The notes beneath the pieces were generated by a model, which was given only the letters and a program-made list of their open reading frames with translations, searched no databases and was not told where the DNA came from. DNA of 64,000 nucleotides. Source: Liolophura sinensis. Taxonomy: Eukaryota > Mollusca > Polyplacophora > Chitonida > Chitonidae. The stretch's first letter is position 1. Each line of letters begins with the position of its first letter. The translations under genes were made by a program, and so were the position numbers. Of the stretch, positions 47,201 through 57,785 are shown piece by piece. The DNA lies in NCBI RefSeq assembly GCF_032854445.1, contig NC_088298.1, positions 14,805,504-14,869,503 on the forward strand. The letters are read 5' to 3'.

Positions 47201-48048
47201 GTTCATTATTCAACATGAATCAAAACAGGCATAAAACAACACATGTTGTAGGCATATTAAGTGCACTTAGCTAACAGCTACTTAACTTGAAGTATGCTTC
47301 ATAAGAAAGACCTGATTTATCATTTTAATGCTAGGTATCTTAATGAATCTTAAACAACGGTGAAGAGTTCAAAAGTGGTACTGTAAAGATGAATGCAAAG
47401 GTAACAAATGGGTTTTAAGCGATGGTACAGCTACATGATGGTACAAGAGTTGAGACAAAGATTAAAACGTGTTAATGTGTCAGTTTTGGCATGAAGATAA
47501 AAAAAAAAGCAGATCCCAAAGGAATAAGTAAGAAATAGTGCACGACTGGTGCATAAAGCTGGTCAACAGTTTTCAGTGATGCGGGTACAACAGTCGATTT
47601 TCTAGTCATAACAGTGATCATAGTCGGTAAATAGTTTCCATATCGAATGCAAACTGATTACTACTTCTCTCTTACATGTTACTAGCCCTACTATTTACAT
47701 GTATATACTGTTTCTTGAACATTCCTTTGGGAACTTGGCATGTAAGACGGAACAAAACTCTGTACGCATTGTAGCAGGTATTGCCCATTTCCCAACTTTT
47801 CGCCTATCTCTCAGCCTTTCACTAATTCAGACAAAGATTTTTGTGCACTTACCTAAAGAGTCCAGGTCCACCAAGCATTTGCCCATGTTCGCCTGGTCTG
47901 CTCTTAAGCCTTCTGTAATGCTGTGGTAGGGCATGGAGGTTTTACATTGGCTTCGATAGTTGAAGAGGGAGAAAAGCACCAGACCCACGTAGAGACACAC
48001 CAAGAGAAAGAGCCCCAGGGCTTTCAGCCTCCCAAAACGGAACTGCAT
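40972..48048 (-). CDS. Beta-1,4-galactosyltransferase family protein, six exons
   Basis: A Golgi type II membrane glycosyltransferase (GT7 family) that would transfer Gal from UDP-Gal to terminal GlcNAc (family knowledge). The exons are 47853-48048, 45665-45897, 44542-44729, 43548-43670, 41801-41896 and 40972-41236. All have GT-AG borders and compatible phases, and sum to 1101 bases (366 residues plus stop). The ATG at 48048 precedes a short basic tail and a ~20-residue TM anchor. Motifs in order are VPYRDREQHL, FNRGKLMNVG, the metal-binding DTD (HDTDLIP), AGGV, WGWGNEDDD and a conserved MVRHTK. At the position equivalent to human B4GALT1 Tyr289, which sets Gal versus GalNAc donor choice, an ungapped alignment places Tyr. 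This favours galactosyl- over GalNAc-transferase. A tail of about 45 residues after the usual family end is unusual. Intron 1 and others carry SINEs. Confidence 0.93.
41290..41720 (-). mobile_element. SINE family C, copy 2
   Basis: TTTATTTTATTG..T-rich tail, GGTGGAGGAAACCCGAGTGAC, GTAGAGCGCTCGGAGTAAACCACGGAG, then on the minus strand a B box (GAGTTCAACCCTGGCC) at about 41663-41685. In the last intron of the galactosyltransferase. Confidence 0.65.
41801..41896 (-). CDS. Beta4GalT exon 5
   Basis: A small 96-base exon encoding the segment from TQEKGLLL to RYKMVRHTKASRAEHG. The acceptor is ccttccag and the donor GG|GTAAGC; the phases agree with both neighbours. Confidence 0.88.
42120..42300 (+). 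repeat. Interspersed repeat D (related at 47.55 and 49.96 kb)
   Basis: GTCAACAGTTTTCAACGATGC, GACTGGGTGAAATCAGTATCAAA and CCATGCCAGTTGTTAAGTCGATAAT match 50025-50140 in order. In the latter place it flanks a Penelope-like relic, so it may be that element's non-coding end. Confidence 0.6.
43030..43145 (-). mobile_element. tRNA-derived repeat with perfect B box
   Basis: Minus-strand GCAGGTTCAAATCCAAGC is a good B box, preceded by AGTGGCCAATGCGTGAGG. No clover-leaf could be drawn. Confidence 0.4.
43548..43670 (-). CDS. Beta4GalT exon 4 (WGWGNEDDD motif)
   Basis: The acceptor is tttgcag. The exon encodes the donor-pocket loop with YNYAGGV and the WGWGNEDDD signature. The donor is AG|GTACGT, phase 2. 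Confidence 0.92.
44542..44729 (-). CDS. Beta4GalT exon 3 (DxD motif)
   Basis: The acceptor tgtttcag gives EQ|FGNDLFNRGKLMNVG. The metal-binding motif is HDTDLIPEND. The donor is CA|GTAAGT, phase 2. Confidence 0.92.
45233..45362. mobile_element. Short hairpin MITE, ~130 bp
   Basis: GGGGCCACTTGCACGAAGCC and CTCTTAACGTTAAGAGCACG on the left are mirrored by CGTGCTCTTAACGTTAAG and GGCTTCGTGCAAGTGGGCCC on the right. The arms are ~43 bases with a ~40-base loop. TTAACGTTAA in each arm is itself palindromic. In intron 2 of the galactosyltransferase. Confidence 0.85.
45375..45445 (-). mobile_element. SINE tail-like fragment, diverged
   Basis: TTATTTATGTATTTATTTGGTGTTTCACC followed by weak body similarity. 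Confidence 0.4.
45665..45897 (-). CDS. Beta4GalT exon 2 (PYRDR motif)
   Basis: The acceptor gttccag joins exon 1 as LDSLGLAK. The exon encodes the end of the stem and IIVPYRDREQHL, and ends at VIEQ with donor CAG|GTGGGT, phase 0. Confidence 0.9.
46221..46290 (+). mobile_element. SINE family A, 3' fragment
   Basis: CTGGCCGCCGTCGTATAAGTGAAATATTCTTGAGTACGGCGTAAAACACCAATCAAAATAAATA, in galactosyltransferase intron 1, only 15 bases upstream of the next copy. Confidence 0.85.
46306..46574 (+). mobile_element. SINE family A, full length
   Basis: GGGGCCTCCGTGGCTCAGTTGG head, B box, body and four AAAT units. A-box and B-box spacing is near consensus. Confidence 0.93.
47853..48048 (-). CDS. Beta4GalT exon 1 (cytoplasmic tail, TM anchor)
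   Basis: Encodes MQFRFGRLKALG, then a hydrophobic anchor and the start of the stem. The donor is G|GTAAGT, phase 1. A GTG lies just upstream in frame, but the ATG at 48048 is the natural start. Confidence 0.85.
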
Positions 48049-48344
48049 CACCAGTACGCCGTCTGAACCTTATAAGGAGAGTGAAATTTTTGCCCACTTT
48101 CAAAAGAAAAAAAGAGAAAAATAAAAGAAAATATAAAAAGGCTATAGCATAGAGGGTAAAACCAGAGCAGCGACAAGTAGGCAAATGGTCACATGTAGAC
48201 GATGGAATTTTCAGTTTACCTGAATTAGGGTATTAATTGTGCTTAATTGGTACCACCTAACACGCTCCCTAGCACCATGACTACATATGCAGTGAGGATA
48301 ATTGCGATATGTTAGATGCCACTGGTCTAGAATAAAGCTGGTCA

Positions 48345-48475
48345 GCCAGCAACCTGCGGATGGTCGTGGGTTTCAGCCGGTTTTCTCCCACCATAACGCT
48401 AGCCGCCGTTGTATAAGTGAAATATTCTTGAGTACGGCGTAAAACACCGATCAAATAAATAAATACATAAATAGA
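48345..48475 (+). mobile_element. SINE family A, 3' half
   Basis: CAGCAACCTGCGGATGGTCGTGGG to AAATAAATAAATACATAAA, about 300 bases upstream of the galactosyltransferase start. Confidence 0.87.
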
Positions 48476-49869
48476 ATAAAGCTTCATGCCCCGAGTTTCT
48501 TGGAGATAAGTGTTTTATTAGTGTCAAGATCATCGCATTTCTATGACGACGATCAGATTTGTTTGAGGAAAGGCGGGATGGGGAGGGGGATGCCAAGCAT
48601 CTGACGTAAAACCGTAGCGTAATGATGGATCAGTTGGATTCACTCTAAATTTATACTATGTCAGTGACCGTTTTTCACCAACTTGTTCCTCTTGCCCGTT
48701 ACGAGTAGGAAACTGGCCTCCCAATTTCTCAATCACTACAGTATAGGTCTATCACATATACCGCTTGGACATATCAAGCAGCTTTACTTAGCCCAGTCGT
48801 ATACATGACGAGTAAAAGCAGAGCACCAACGACAGTGTGACAGTTGTCAAATGGTTACATGTACACAATTGGTGAAATCCGGCCTCCTGTCGATTTACAT
48901 CCGTCAGGGTTTTACTTTAACATTTCATGTAAGGGTTTAAAACACGGGAACTATTACGAACTCTAGCACAATGGCTTATGCAGAATTAGGTGGAAAAAAA
49001 CGCACGACCTTTACTTAAAATGTTGTTAACATGTTCAAAACCTACGCACGCCAACAAATCTCATATTTTAGTCGCTGCTATCTAGTTGACCCCCAAAAAT
49101 TCATTTCTTTAAAGGTGGACACAAATGACATTTGTCAGAAAATGTCCATATTTGTCAAAATCCTAACGTTGTCCTTATTTTTACAACACAACAAGCAAAA
49201 CAAGCACCCTCATCGACACCATCATCCGCACATAACAGCAATGTAAAATCATTTACACACCATAAGCGGATAAGATGTGCTGGAGTCATAAAGATGGAGT
49301 GTCCCATACACAAGTACACGAGATTTGTTGCACGTGATAATTTACACATGCACATGTTTTAAGCCTTATTAATCCACATTACATGTGAGCGCAACCCACA
49401 GTGCTAACAAGCTTTCATATGTGCAATGCAATTTGAGGTGCAGTGCAGAAGGTTGAAGAAAAAGCAATAAAAGTGTCTAGAAAGTATACAGCTTGGGGGG
49501 CTAATTTATAGTAAGACGTGTGGTCAAATGAACCGTTTTGGCTACAGTCGTGTTACAGAGTGTAATTAAAATAATGTACATAGATATTCTATTGACTATT
49601 TAAACAAATATAAAGTCGACATGGTGTTAATGTATATGCGAGATAGTAACTATACCTCTTTCGGGATAAGGCGTTTATTTGCAGTGACACCCAGATTGCT
49701 ATCTCCCAGCAGTAAAGTGTGGCTGTTATATCTGTCGTGTGTCCAGACGCAAATATTCCGTCTGTTCAATGTATAAATTGCAGAACAAAAAATAGTATCC
49801 AACAGTTTTACTGTTTGCACCACATAAGGATTTTGAATTGTCTGTTGGACAGTTTCGATGAATCTATGC

Positions 49870-50800
49870 ATTGAAACAGACATTCGTATACTAGCCGTCA
49901 ATCAACAAGGACGTTTTGGGTTAATAATCGCTAGGCATATTCCCAAAACGACGTTTAACACAAAACTACCAAAGAACAAAGAATTATGTAAAGTACGGAA
50001 ATAGGATGGAATCATACACAGAGAAGCAGTCAACAGTTTTGAGTGATGTAGGAAAATCGAAAGGTATGTTTTAGGCGACTGAGTGAAATCAGTATTCAAA
50101 CCCGGTACCATGCTAGAATATAAGTTGTCGATAATAAATCATGTACCTCAGTTGCAATTGTTCGCATATCCAACGTGGCCATATAATTCAACACGATGAA
50201 GATACAGCCCTTACGCAGAGGTTAGACGGAATTAGACACAATCATGAGATGCTGGAAGCTTTGTCCATATTTCCTTACCAAGAGAATTATACTCATTGTA
50301 GAACTTTAGAAACAGAGTGAAGGCGTTTGATGGAATAGTTTGACACACAAGTTTTTGCAGCAATAACTTGTAACGTTGACAGAAATCGTCGCACAACACG
50401 CAGGATCTGAGGAATGCTACATGGTGAGATATGTACATGCCTTATGTACGAGCCTTCGGTATATTGCTGTTCAAGTAAGGATAATTTACAATGTCCAAAC
50501 TGAAACTATATACCGTTTAGTGAATGAAAACGATCGGGCCTGGTGAGGATTACTCTTTAATAGTTTCTGCATATAGTCGTATTCATACGAGAACAGGTAT
50601 ATGGTCAGGCAAAATGGAGGCACAACTGGTACCCATGGGAATATACACCGTTGATATATGGTTTCCCCGAATTTGACATTGATATCTTTAATGAGAAACT
50701 CGGGAAATTCGATTAACAACGAAACATTCCATGAATGTTGCCTTTGGCGTTAATTTAACGATGACCATTTTTATGGAAAAAAAAAACACCGATACAATTA
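49870..50800 (-). mobile_element. Penelope-like retroelement relic, copy 1
   Basis: The minus strand around 50490-50790 retains RT sequence: VKFGETIYQRC, a frame-shifted PMGTxC motif, then SFTKRY in place of the FRYIDD active-site context. At 50232-50438 a second frame (MYISHHVAFLRSC, LLLQKLV, FLKFYNEYNSL) matches the C-terminal segment of the same element type. About 60-80 residues between the two are missing and the catalytic Asp pair is gone. Downstream 49870-50230 contains non-coding end motifs (GACATTCGTATACTAGCCGT; CCAACGTGG..AATTCAACACGATGAA). Confidence 0.65.
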
Positions 50801-51584
50801 GTGATGAAATTCTGTCAGTTAAATCTGTGTGGGAAATTGTAGTATAGAGACTAGAGAGCGATTAAGTAGACCGTCATTCAGTAGGTGGCAGCTGTTCATC
50901 ATGCGACAGAGTTAATTTTCAGGTCTCGTACCACAGTAGGACCACAGAGTTGGCTTGATATTTTAAAGAAGGTGATTGATTATCTTCATGTGTAACGACT
51001 CTGCGTTGTTTACAATTTTTATGTTGAGCAGAAAGGAATTCCAGTCAAAAACAGTCGCAGGAAAGAAAGTTTCTCGAAAGAATTCAGTTCTACATAGTAA
51101 AGGTGTGAATTTGTGAGAAAAACGTTGAGGATAATGGTTTGTGTCAGCTGTCGCTTGGGGCCAACGAAGGTATGGTCTATGAGTAGGCGAATCGTCTACT
51201 CATTTCTGTTAAATTGTCTCAAACATCGTCTGCGAATTCCATGCTAGGTCTTATAAATGATTTATACATAGCTCCTAAACTTTAACGATCTAATTTGAAT
51301 TTGACACGACAAAATATTGCTGATTTACTTTCGGCTGTAGTTATTATATTTTCAACGTGCATATTCCAGGAGTCATCACTGAAAAAGACAACACACAGGT
51401 GTTTATGTGTAAGCGAAATGTTTACTGCTGTAGGTCTAATGTCAACCGATCAGTTAGGAGGATATCTGCGTCTGGAAACAAGTACAGCTTTTGTCTTATC
51501 AGGGTTGAAATCGGCAAGCCACCTCTTCGACCAATCTTCAATCTGACGTAAATCATGTTGAATCTAAGCGTCGAAACAGACATT

Positions 51585-52050
51585 CGTATAACATCCGTTA
51601 ACCAATAAGGACGTATATATCCAACGTGGCGATCGCATTCAACACAATGAATATAAAGCCGATATATGAGTGTTTAAAGCCAGCAGATAATCAATATACG
51701 AAGTAGTGAATTAGTCAATCCTTAATAGCTTCTGCATATGGTCGTATTCATATGAGAACAGGTAAAAAGGGGGGAACAATTTGTACCCATCGGAATACTT
51801 ATACACTGTTGATATATGGTTTCCCCGAATTTCACATCGATGTTTTTAATGGGAAATTCAAACATCTCAATGAACATGGAAACATCCCATGAATGGTAAC
51901 CTTTGTATGTAGTGGAAGTGAAGAAGGTTTTGTTGCCTCTGACGTTGATATAGCGGTGACCGGTTTTACTGAACACCGAAACAATTAGTGATTAAGTTCT
52001 ACCTATTAAATCCCTGTGAGGAATGGTAGTATAGAGAGTGGAGAAATCTC
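51585..52050 (-). mobile_element. Penelope-like retroelement relic, copy 2
   Basis: 51722-51976 on the minus strand encodes KTFFTSTTYKGYHSWDVS, then VKFGETIYQQCISIPMGTNC. This is the RT region around the GIPMGTNCAP motif. It breaks off before the active site. 51585-51650 repeats the non-coding end motifs seen in copy 1. Same orientation as copy 1 but with a different internal deletion. Confidence 0.65.
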
Positions 52051-52054
52051 AAGC

Positions 52055-54155
52055 AGATATATCCTTATACGCTATGTGTATTAGAGCGTCTAGTATAGTA
52101 GAAAGGTCACGAGAAAGGACTGATGTTACCCAGTAAGTGTGCCACCTTAATACAGATTGGTTGACAAGAGAACAGTTGGACTGACAGTGAAAAGGCCCTT
52201 TTGTACATTACATGACTTTTTCAAGGATATATCAAAGTATATCATTATCATGTATCAAAGGCAAAAAATAATGTTCTGCTTAAAGAAAAAAATCCGCGTT
52301 TAACATACTAGACTCGCAAAACGACCTGTTCAACATAATGTAAAACCACGTACATGATCAGTAGTGTGTTTATCTTATCACACTACTGTTTTAGTTAAAG
52401 TTTTACTAAGTTTTAGTAAGAGAAAAAAAATTCAAAATCATAAATGACTTTATGTGTTTGCTCCGTTACATGCCACAGTACGAGCCAGTTATTTGTCGAT
52501 TGTAGGCAAGTCACGAGAAAGGACTGATGTTTTTTCAATAGTTCCTCCACAGTATAGGTCGTCATGGAATACGTGGTTATTACATTTTTTAGAATTTTTT
52601 CTTCAGTTCAGTTCTCTACGGTACGATGTGAATTTAAAAATGATTTGTGATGAAATGAAATGAGAACGGGAAATGTCGTCGTTCGTGATACTCACAGAAA
52701 TAGAATTCGCAGGTCGACGCGCAGCGTCGTCTGTGTTAAATTCAAGACCAGATATGCGCACTTTCCACAGCTTCATTGCTCAGGTCTATCGTATAATCAA
52801 GAATTCTTAAACTTCATTTTAATAGCTAGGGGCAACAGTGTTATTGAGGCCAGTAACTTTTGTTAGTGGCGGTGCGGTGGTAGCCTCTGTGGCGACAATA
52901 AATGTACTCTAAAGCGAGTAGGGGCGTGTGGTGGCGGGGTGGCGGGGTGGCGGTAGCCTCTGTGGCGATAATATATGTACTCTAAAGCGAGTAGGGGCGT
53001 GTGTTGGCGGGGCGGTGGATGCGGAAAGCACGTCTTTGGGCTGGTGCCCTTTACCCCTTCGTTGGCATATCAATATACCAGGTCAATGTATGTTATAATA
53101 CATTTCCGAAGCTTTCAAAAACTTGCTCCCAACACCGTCAACATCCCAGGAGTGCGTGAAGCTGACCTGCTCGCAGTCTCTCTAAACCAGGCCGTCCTAA
53201 CCTACAGTTGAGTAGGCTTACGGCTACGGTCCCCTGCTTAAGGAGAGTAATCAGGTGTCAGATTCATTCGTGGAGCTAGCTCTCCTATAGTGTGTATTGA
53301 GATGCCTAATTGTTGTGCGATTAGAAGAAAGCTCCGGATGACAGAAATGAGTCCAAATTTAAAATTAAATGAAAGGAGGTGAAACATTTTCACGAACAGC
53401 TAAACATTGCTTAAAATAAGAGGGAAACTAGGTCATGTAGGTTATAGATGCATATGGCTATAGCTGCGTTAACAAGCTATAGCTGGTAGTGCGTGCAAAC
53501 GTTGTGCCGTGTTAGCTTACCACGTCGACAGGCCGGAAACGTAGCTCTATATGGAACTAGGATGCCAACAAACCATCGTGTAGCCTTCCAAGAGATTTAA
53601 TGATATTTGACACCAAAACATCAGGTCTTTCAAACCGAATACAAAAACATCCGTCACCTGTACAGATCGCGTCCACCCAACCTCCATTGTATGCCGTCCT
53701 ACTGCCTTACTTTCACACCGCCCTGGTTGAATGACTGATGCATCCACTTGTGCCAAGATTTACCTCCCCTATCAGAAAACTATTACTGGAATTTCACCGG
53801 TCACCGTTTGTTAACTATCACACTGTCGTCGTAACCACGGTTTTTCTTTGCTGTAGTATCTTATATTCAACCTGAGGTAGAAATTATCCAAGTAAATGTT
53901 TAGCATTATTCTAATTATAAGGCCATCTGTCTGTTTTCAGATAATTTCGCTAAACAACATTATGAAAAGGGACACAATGTAGTATGTTACATGGCTCATA
54001 TAATAATGTCTCAGTGATTAGAGAGCTATGTCCGTAAATATACTAGGGTCGAAATACGAGCCAAAATGACAAATTCAAACCTTCTCCAGTTGTATTGTTC
54101 AGTGTTACATTCCTTTTGATATTTTTATCATTGAAGATTCAGATTTCTGCAAAAC
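52055..54155. other. No gene seen apart from the GC-rich tandem
   Basis: Short frames only; none has a recognisable domain or consistent splice borders. Confidence 0.45.
52865..53010 (+). repeat. GC-rich two-copy tandem repeat, ~73 bp
   Basis: GGTAGCCTCTGTGGCGA, ATGTACTCTAAAGCGAGTAG and GGGGCGTGTG(G/T)TGGCGGGG occur twice; between them GTGGCGGG is itself repeated. Much more GC-rich than its surroundings. Confidence 0.85.
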
Positions 54156-54159
54156 AGTT

Positions 54160-54537
54160 GAGTGAGTGCTTGGGGTTTAACGTCGTACTCGACAATTTTT
54201 CAGTCATATGACGACGAAGGAATCATTAGGGTGCATGCACGTGTAATGTGCCTCCTTTGTTGCAGGACGGATTTCCACCGCTCTTTTATTTAGTGCTGCA
54301 TCACTGAGACGACTTACCGAAGGCAAGTAAGCCGCCCCGCCCGAGCCATTATACTGATACGGGTCAACCAGTCGTTGCACTATCCCCTTCATGCTGAACG
54401 CCAAGCGAGGAAGTTACAACTTCCTCTTTTAAAGTCTTAGGTGTGACTCGACCAAGGATTGATCCGATTGATCCTGGATCTACCGGTCCCGAAGCGGACG
54501 CTCTACCAACTGTGCTATCCGTGCCGGTTAAAAAAAC
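54160..54537 (-). mobile_element. SINE family B, full length
   Basis: On the minus strand GGCACGGATAGCACAGTTGGTAGAGCG is a clear A-box half of a tRNA-like head. A body with CAACGACTGGTTGACCCGTATCAG and CTTGCCTTCGGTAAG follows, ending in the ACTCACTCA tail. This is the reference copy for the family in this window. Confidence 0.85.
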
Positions 54538-54699
54538 AGTTGAAAAGTTGGATAATAAATCAGGGTCACGTTACACTATGGATAAATAAACAGAGGCTAT
54601 TGCACAGTGAAGGCTGAACACCATAAATAGTTTTCGAGAGAGAGATGTAAATGATGACCAAGTTAATGTTTTTAGCTGCAAGCATATACAATACATGCG

Positions 54700-54815
54700 G
54701 TATTTATTTACTTATTTATTTATTTATTTGATTAGTGTCATACGCGGTACTCAAGAATATTTCACTTATTCGACGGCAGCCACCATTATGGTGGGAGGAA
54801 ACCGCGCAATGGGTT
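54700..54815 (-). mobile_element. SINE family A, 3' half
   Basis: Tail of six TTTA units, GATTAGTGTCATACGC to GGAGGAAACCGCGCA. Confidence 0.85.
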
Positions 54816-55271
54816 AGAAATATCAAAATGTAACAACATAGGTGGGATTTAGCATGTCACGGGAGATAACACTCCTATCCAACGAAGAAATACTAACATT
54901 TCAGCCATATATAAATAATCAAATATGTTTACGCTTTGATAAGCGGATGGCACAGACTTTCGAATGGCACAGGCTATTTGCAAAGGTAACAAATCAACAT
55001 CTCTTGGATTCAACTTCCTAAAACCATTTTTCGTAACTATATTTAAAATGCACTAACTATAACAAAACAACTACCGGTACTTAAAGAAATAAATGCGTGT
55101 TATGTCGCATTCTGCTCCATTTGAATTTACATTATGGTCCATAAATCTTTGCTACCTTAAAAATCAAACATTTGAATCAAATAAAATAATGTCAGAATAA
55201 CTTGGAATCCGTGCCTCGTTTAAGACATTCGAATACCAATCGTCATTCATCCAGCTATGGCAACTATGACT

Positions 55272-55286
55272 GGGGGGGGGGGGGGG
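55272..55286 (+). repeat. Poly(G) tract, 15 bases
   Basis: The G run abuts the head of the next SINE and may have grown from its GGGG start. Confidence 0.9.
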
Positions 55287-55530
55287 AGGCTCTGTGGCTC
55301 AGCTGATTAGCGCGCTTGCGCAGCATAATGACCCAAGAGCCTCTCACCAATGCTGGCTTCCTCTCCGGGTTTAAATGGGAAGGACTGCAGCAACCTGCGG
55401 TTGGTCGTGGGTTTCTCCTGGGCTCTGCCCGGTTTCCTCCCACCATAATGCTGGCCGCCGTCGTATAAATGGAATATTCTTGAGTACGGCGTAAATCACC
55501 AATCAAATAAATAAATAAATATTAATTACC
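55287..55530 (+). mobile_element. SINE family A, internal deletion
   Basis: AGGCTCTGTGGCTCAGCTG head with A box; about 25 bases including the B box are deleted (CACCAATGCTGGCTTCC); body and tail intact. It cannot be Pol III-competent. Confidence 0.88.
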
Positions 55531-56379
55531 GTAAATTACCAAAATGTTAGGGGTGGTAAGTCAAAAAAATACAGCATATACTGAATTGAAATTTTACATG
55601 CATATCAAGCACAATGAGACCAAATTCATGATTTCAGTACTTAATGGATTGAGTTGAAGGTTTGCATCCATGTGTCTCCTACAGGCGAGCTCTTAAATTG
55701 GCAGCCTTCAAGGAGGGCTACCAAATCTACATTTGAACAATTACATGTAATAAGGCCCCTTCTTTTAAAGAATATAGATCTGTAACAACAGTAGCTTTCC
55801 AGTACTTATATCAACAGTAGCTATAGTGCGGATTTCCTTTCAGGTCAGTTGATGGACACAGTTCAAACATTGTTGGATTTAAAGTCATTATGACGTTCTT
55901 CAGAAGCCCTCGGGATAATATACTATTTAAACTGATTATAATCTTTATAATCAGGGCCACTACCTAAAACTTGACGCAAATTCTTTAGCTTTTAATACAC
56001 TTTTGAGCAGTCGTACGTAATTGTGTGTACAAGTAACACGATCGTGTGTGCTGTGTGGTAATGTAAAGCAATGTCAAGTTACTACAAAGAAAGCCTATAG
56101 TGTGTTACGGATATCTCGATAAACATCGTCCCTCTAGCTTTCTTGAACTTTACAATGGATATATTTCTCTTGTGAGTAAATATAGACGGAGAGTTGAGAA
56201 TCTCCCGCACCCTGCCCCATGATTGTGAATAATCCCAATTATCCTGGAGTTAGGCGATGAAGACAACTTTTAAACTTGCATCATACACGATTTGGGTACT
56301 GAATAAATCCGCGCGCCCATAACAATCCTTGCATCTTTCTGCTAACGGGTACATGTCTTGACGGGACTCCGTCATAGTT

Positions 56380-56642
56380 ATTTATTTATTTATTTCATTG
56401 GTGTTTTACGCCGTACTCAAGAATATCTCTCTAATACGACGGCGGCCAGCCTTGTGGTGGGATGAAACCGGGCAGGGCCCGAGAAAAACCCATGACCATC
56501 GCAGGTTCCTTGCAGATCTTCTCATGTGCGGTCGTAGAGGACGCCCACATGAGCTGAATTTGAACTCACAGCGACCGCATCGGCGAAAGGCTGATGGGTC
56601 AATCGGCTGGTGTGCTAACCCCCTTGACATCGGAGGCCCCAC
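56380..56642 (-). mobile_element. SINE family A, full length
   Basis: Tail TTTATTTATTTATTTCATTGG to head CCTTGACATCGGAGGCCCC; B box GAATTTGAACTCAC on the plus strand. Frames on both strands are SINE sequence. Confidence 0.9.
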
Positions 56643-57047
56643 GGTAATTAATATTCAAACAGAGCATCAGCGATGAAACATCCCCCTTGTGCTGTTTTGC
56701 TTTATACACATGTAAAACTTCTGGTCAGTACATGCTGTACTTTTTATGATACAATCCCTAGCAATACACCAAGTCAGGAGTTCAGTAATTTTTGATACTT
56801 AATATGTACATCCCCTCGTGCTATTGTGCTCTACATATGTGAAAACCCAAGGTTTCATATACATGCTGTAATTTTTGGGATACCACTCCTAACATTTTAT
56901 TTAATTCTAATACAAAATACACTAAGTCAGGAATTGAGTAATTTACACTATTCGAGAGACACACATCCAACTGACGAGGAAATATCCCATTTCGTATTAT
57001 TGTACTCTACACGTGTGCAAACCCTGATCGCAATACCTGCAGTACTT

Positions 57048-57530
57048 CAATCCTGGGTCAAGTCACACCTTAAAAGAGGAAGTTGTTACTTGCTTGTTTG
57101 GCGTTTAGCGTGATGGGGATTGTGCAACGACTGGTTGACCCGTATCAGCATAATGGCTCGGGCGGCGCGCCTTACTTGCCTTCGGTAAGGCGTCTCAGTG
57201 ATTTATTTATTTATTTATTTGATTGGTGTTTTACGCCGCACTCAATATTATTTCACTTATACGACGGAGGCCAGCATTATGGTTGGAGGAAACCGGGCAG
57301 AGCCCCGGGGGAAACCCACGACCATCCGCAGGCTGCTGATAGACCTTCCCACTTACGGCCGGAGAAGAATCCAGCATGAGCTGGACTTGAACTCACAGCG
57401 ACCGCATTGGTGAGAGACTCCTGGGTCATTATGCTGTGCTAGCGCGCTAACCACCTGAGCCACAGCGTCTCAGTGAAGTAGCTGAAAAATTCTTAAGTAC
57501 GACGTTAAACCCTAAGCACTCACTCACTCA
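57048..57530 (+). mobile_element. SINE family B with family A nested in it; 12-bp TSD
   Basis: Starts CAATCCTGGGTCAAGTCACAC and ends GCACTCACTCACTCA. It is flanked by CCTGCAGTACTT at 57036-57047 and 57531-57542, a perfect target-site duplication. The 5' tRNA-like head is truncated, as expected for incomplete reverse transcription. Confidence 0.9.
57202..57464 (-). mobile_element. SINE family A inserted into family B; 12-bp TSD
   Basis: Full-length element from TTTATTTATTTATTTGATTGG to the head (ACCTGAGCCACA). GCGTCTCAGTGA is present at 57190-57201 and again at 57465-57476. The family B element reads through once the insert is removed. Confidence 0.93.
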
Positions 57531-57699
57531 CCTGCAGTACTTTATAAGATACTCCCTCCAACATTTTATTTAACACTGCCTTCCGTGCCGAGGCCCTAGA
57601 TGCAATGTAAGTACAGGCGAGCTGATATGGGCATGTTGAAAGTTATCTCCCCTTGACAGCGTTTCCTTTGTTTGTTATGTCACCCAATGATATTTATGT

Positions 57700-57785
57700 A
57701 CTTAAATAATTGGTGTTTTACGTCGTAACTCAAGAATATTTCACTTATACGACGGCCGCCAGCATTATGGTGGAGGGAAGCCTGG
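57700..57785 (-). mobile_element. SINE family A, 3' fragment
   Basis: AATTGGTGTTTTACGTCGTAACTCAAGAATATTTCACTTATACGACGG to GGTGGAGGGAAGCC. Confidence 0.8.

Larger units (their letters stand above)
56685..57575 (+). repeat. Three-copy tandem repeat (~120-175 bp units), split by nested SINEs
   Basis: TGTGCTGTTTTGCTTTATAC, then CGTGCTATTGTGCTCTACAT, then CGTATTATTGTACTCTACAC mark the three units. Each is followed by ACATGCTGTA or CCTGCAGTA, CC(C/A)T(A/C)CTAACATTTTATTTAA and CACTAAGTCAGGA. The third unit is cut at 57047 by a family B SINE and resumes at 57531. Confidence 0.75.

Noticed and set aside
51295-51551. Overlapping plus-strand frames (about 80 and 64 codons)
   Set aside because: They overlap each other and neither shows a domain. 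LRLETSTAFVLSGLK-like wording hints at antisense of retroelement coding sequence, but I could not place it.
54460-54535. A genuine tRNA gene
   Set aside because: A-box-like and stem-like parts are present, but the segment runs directly into a SINE B body that recurs elsewhere in the window.
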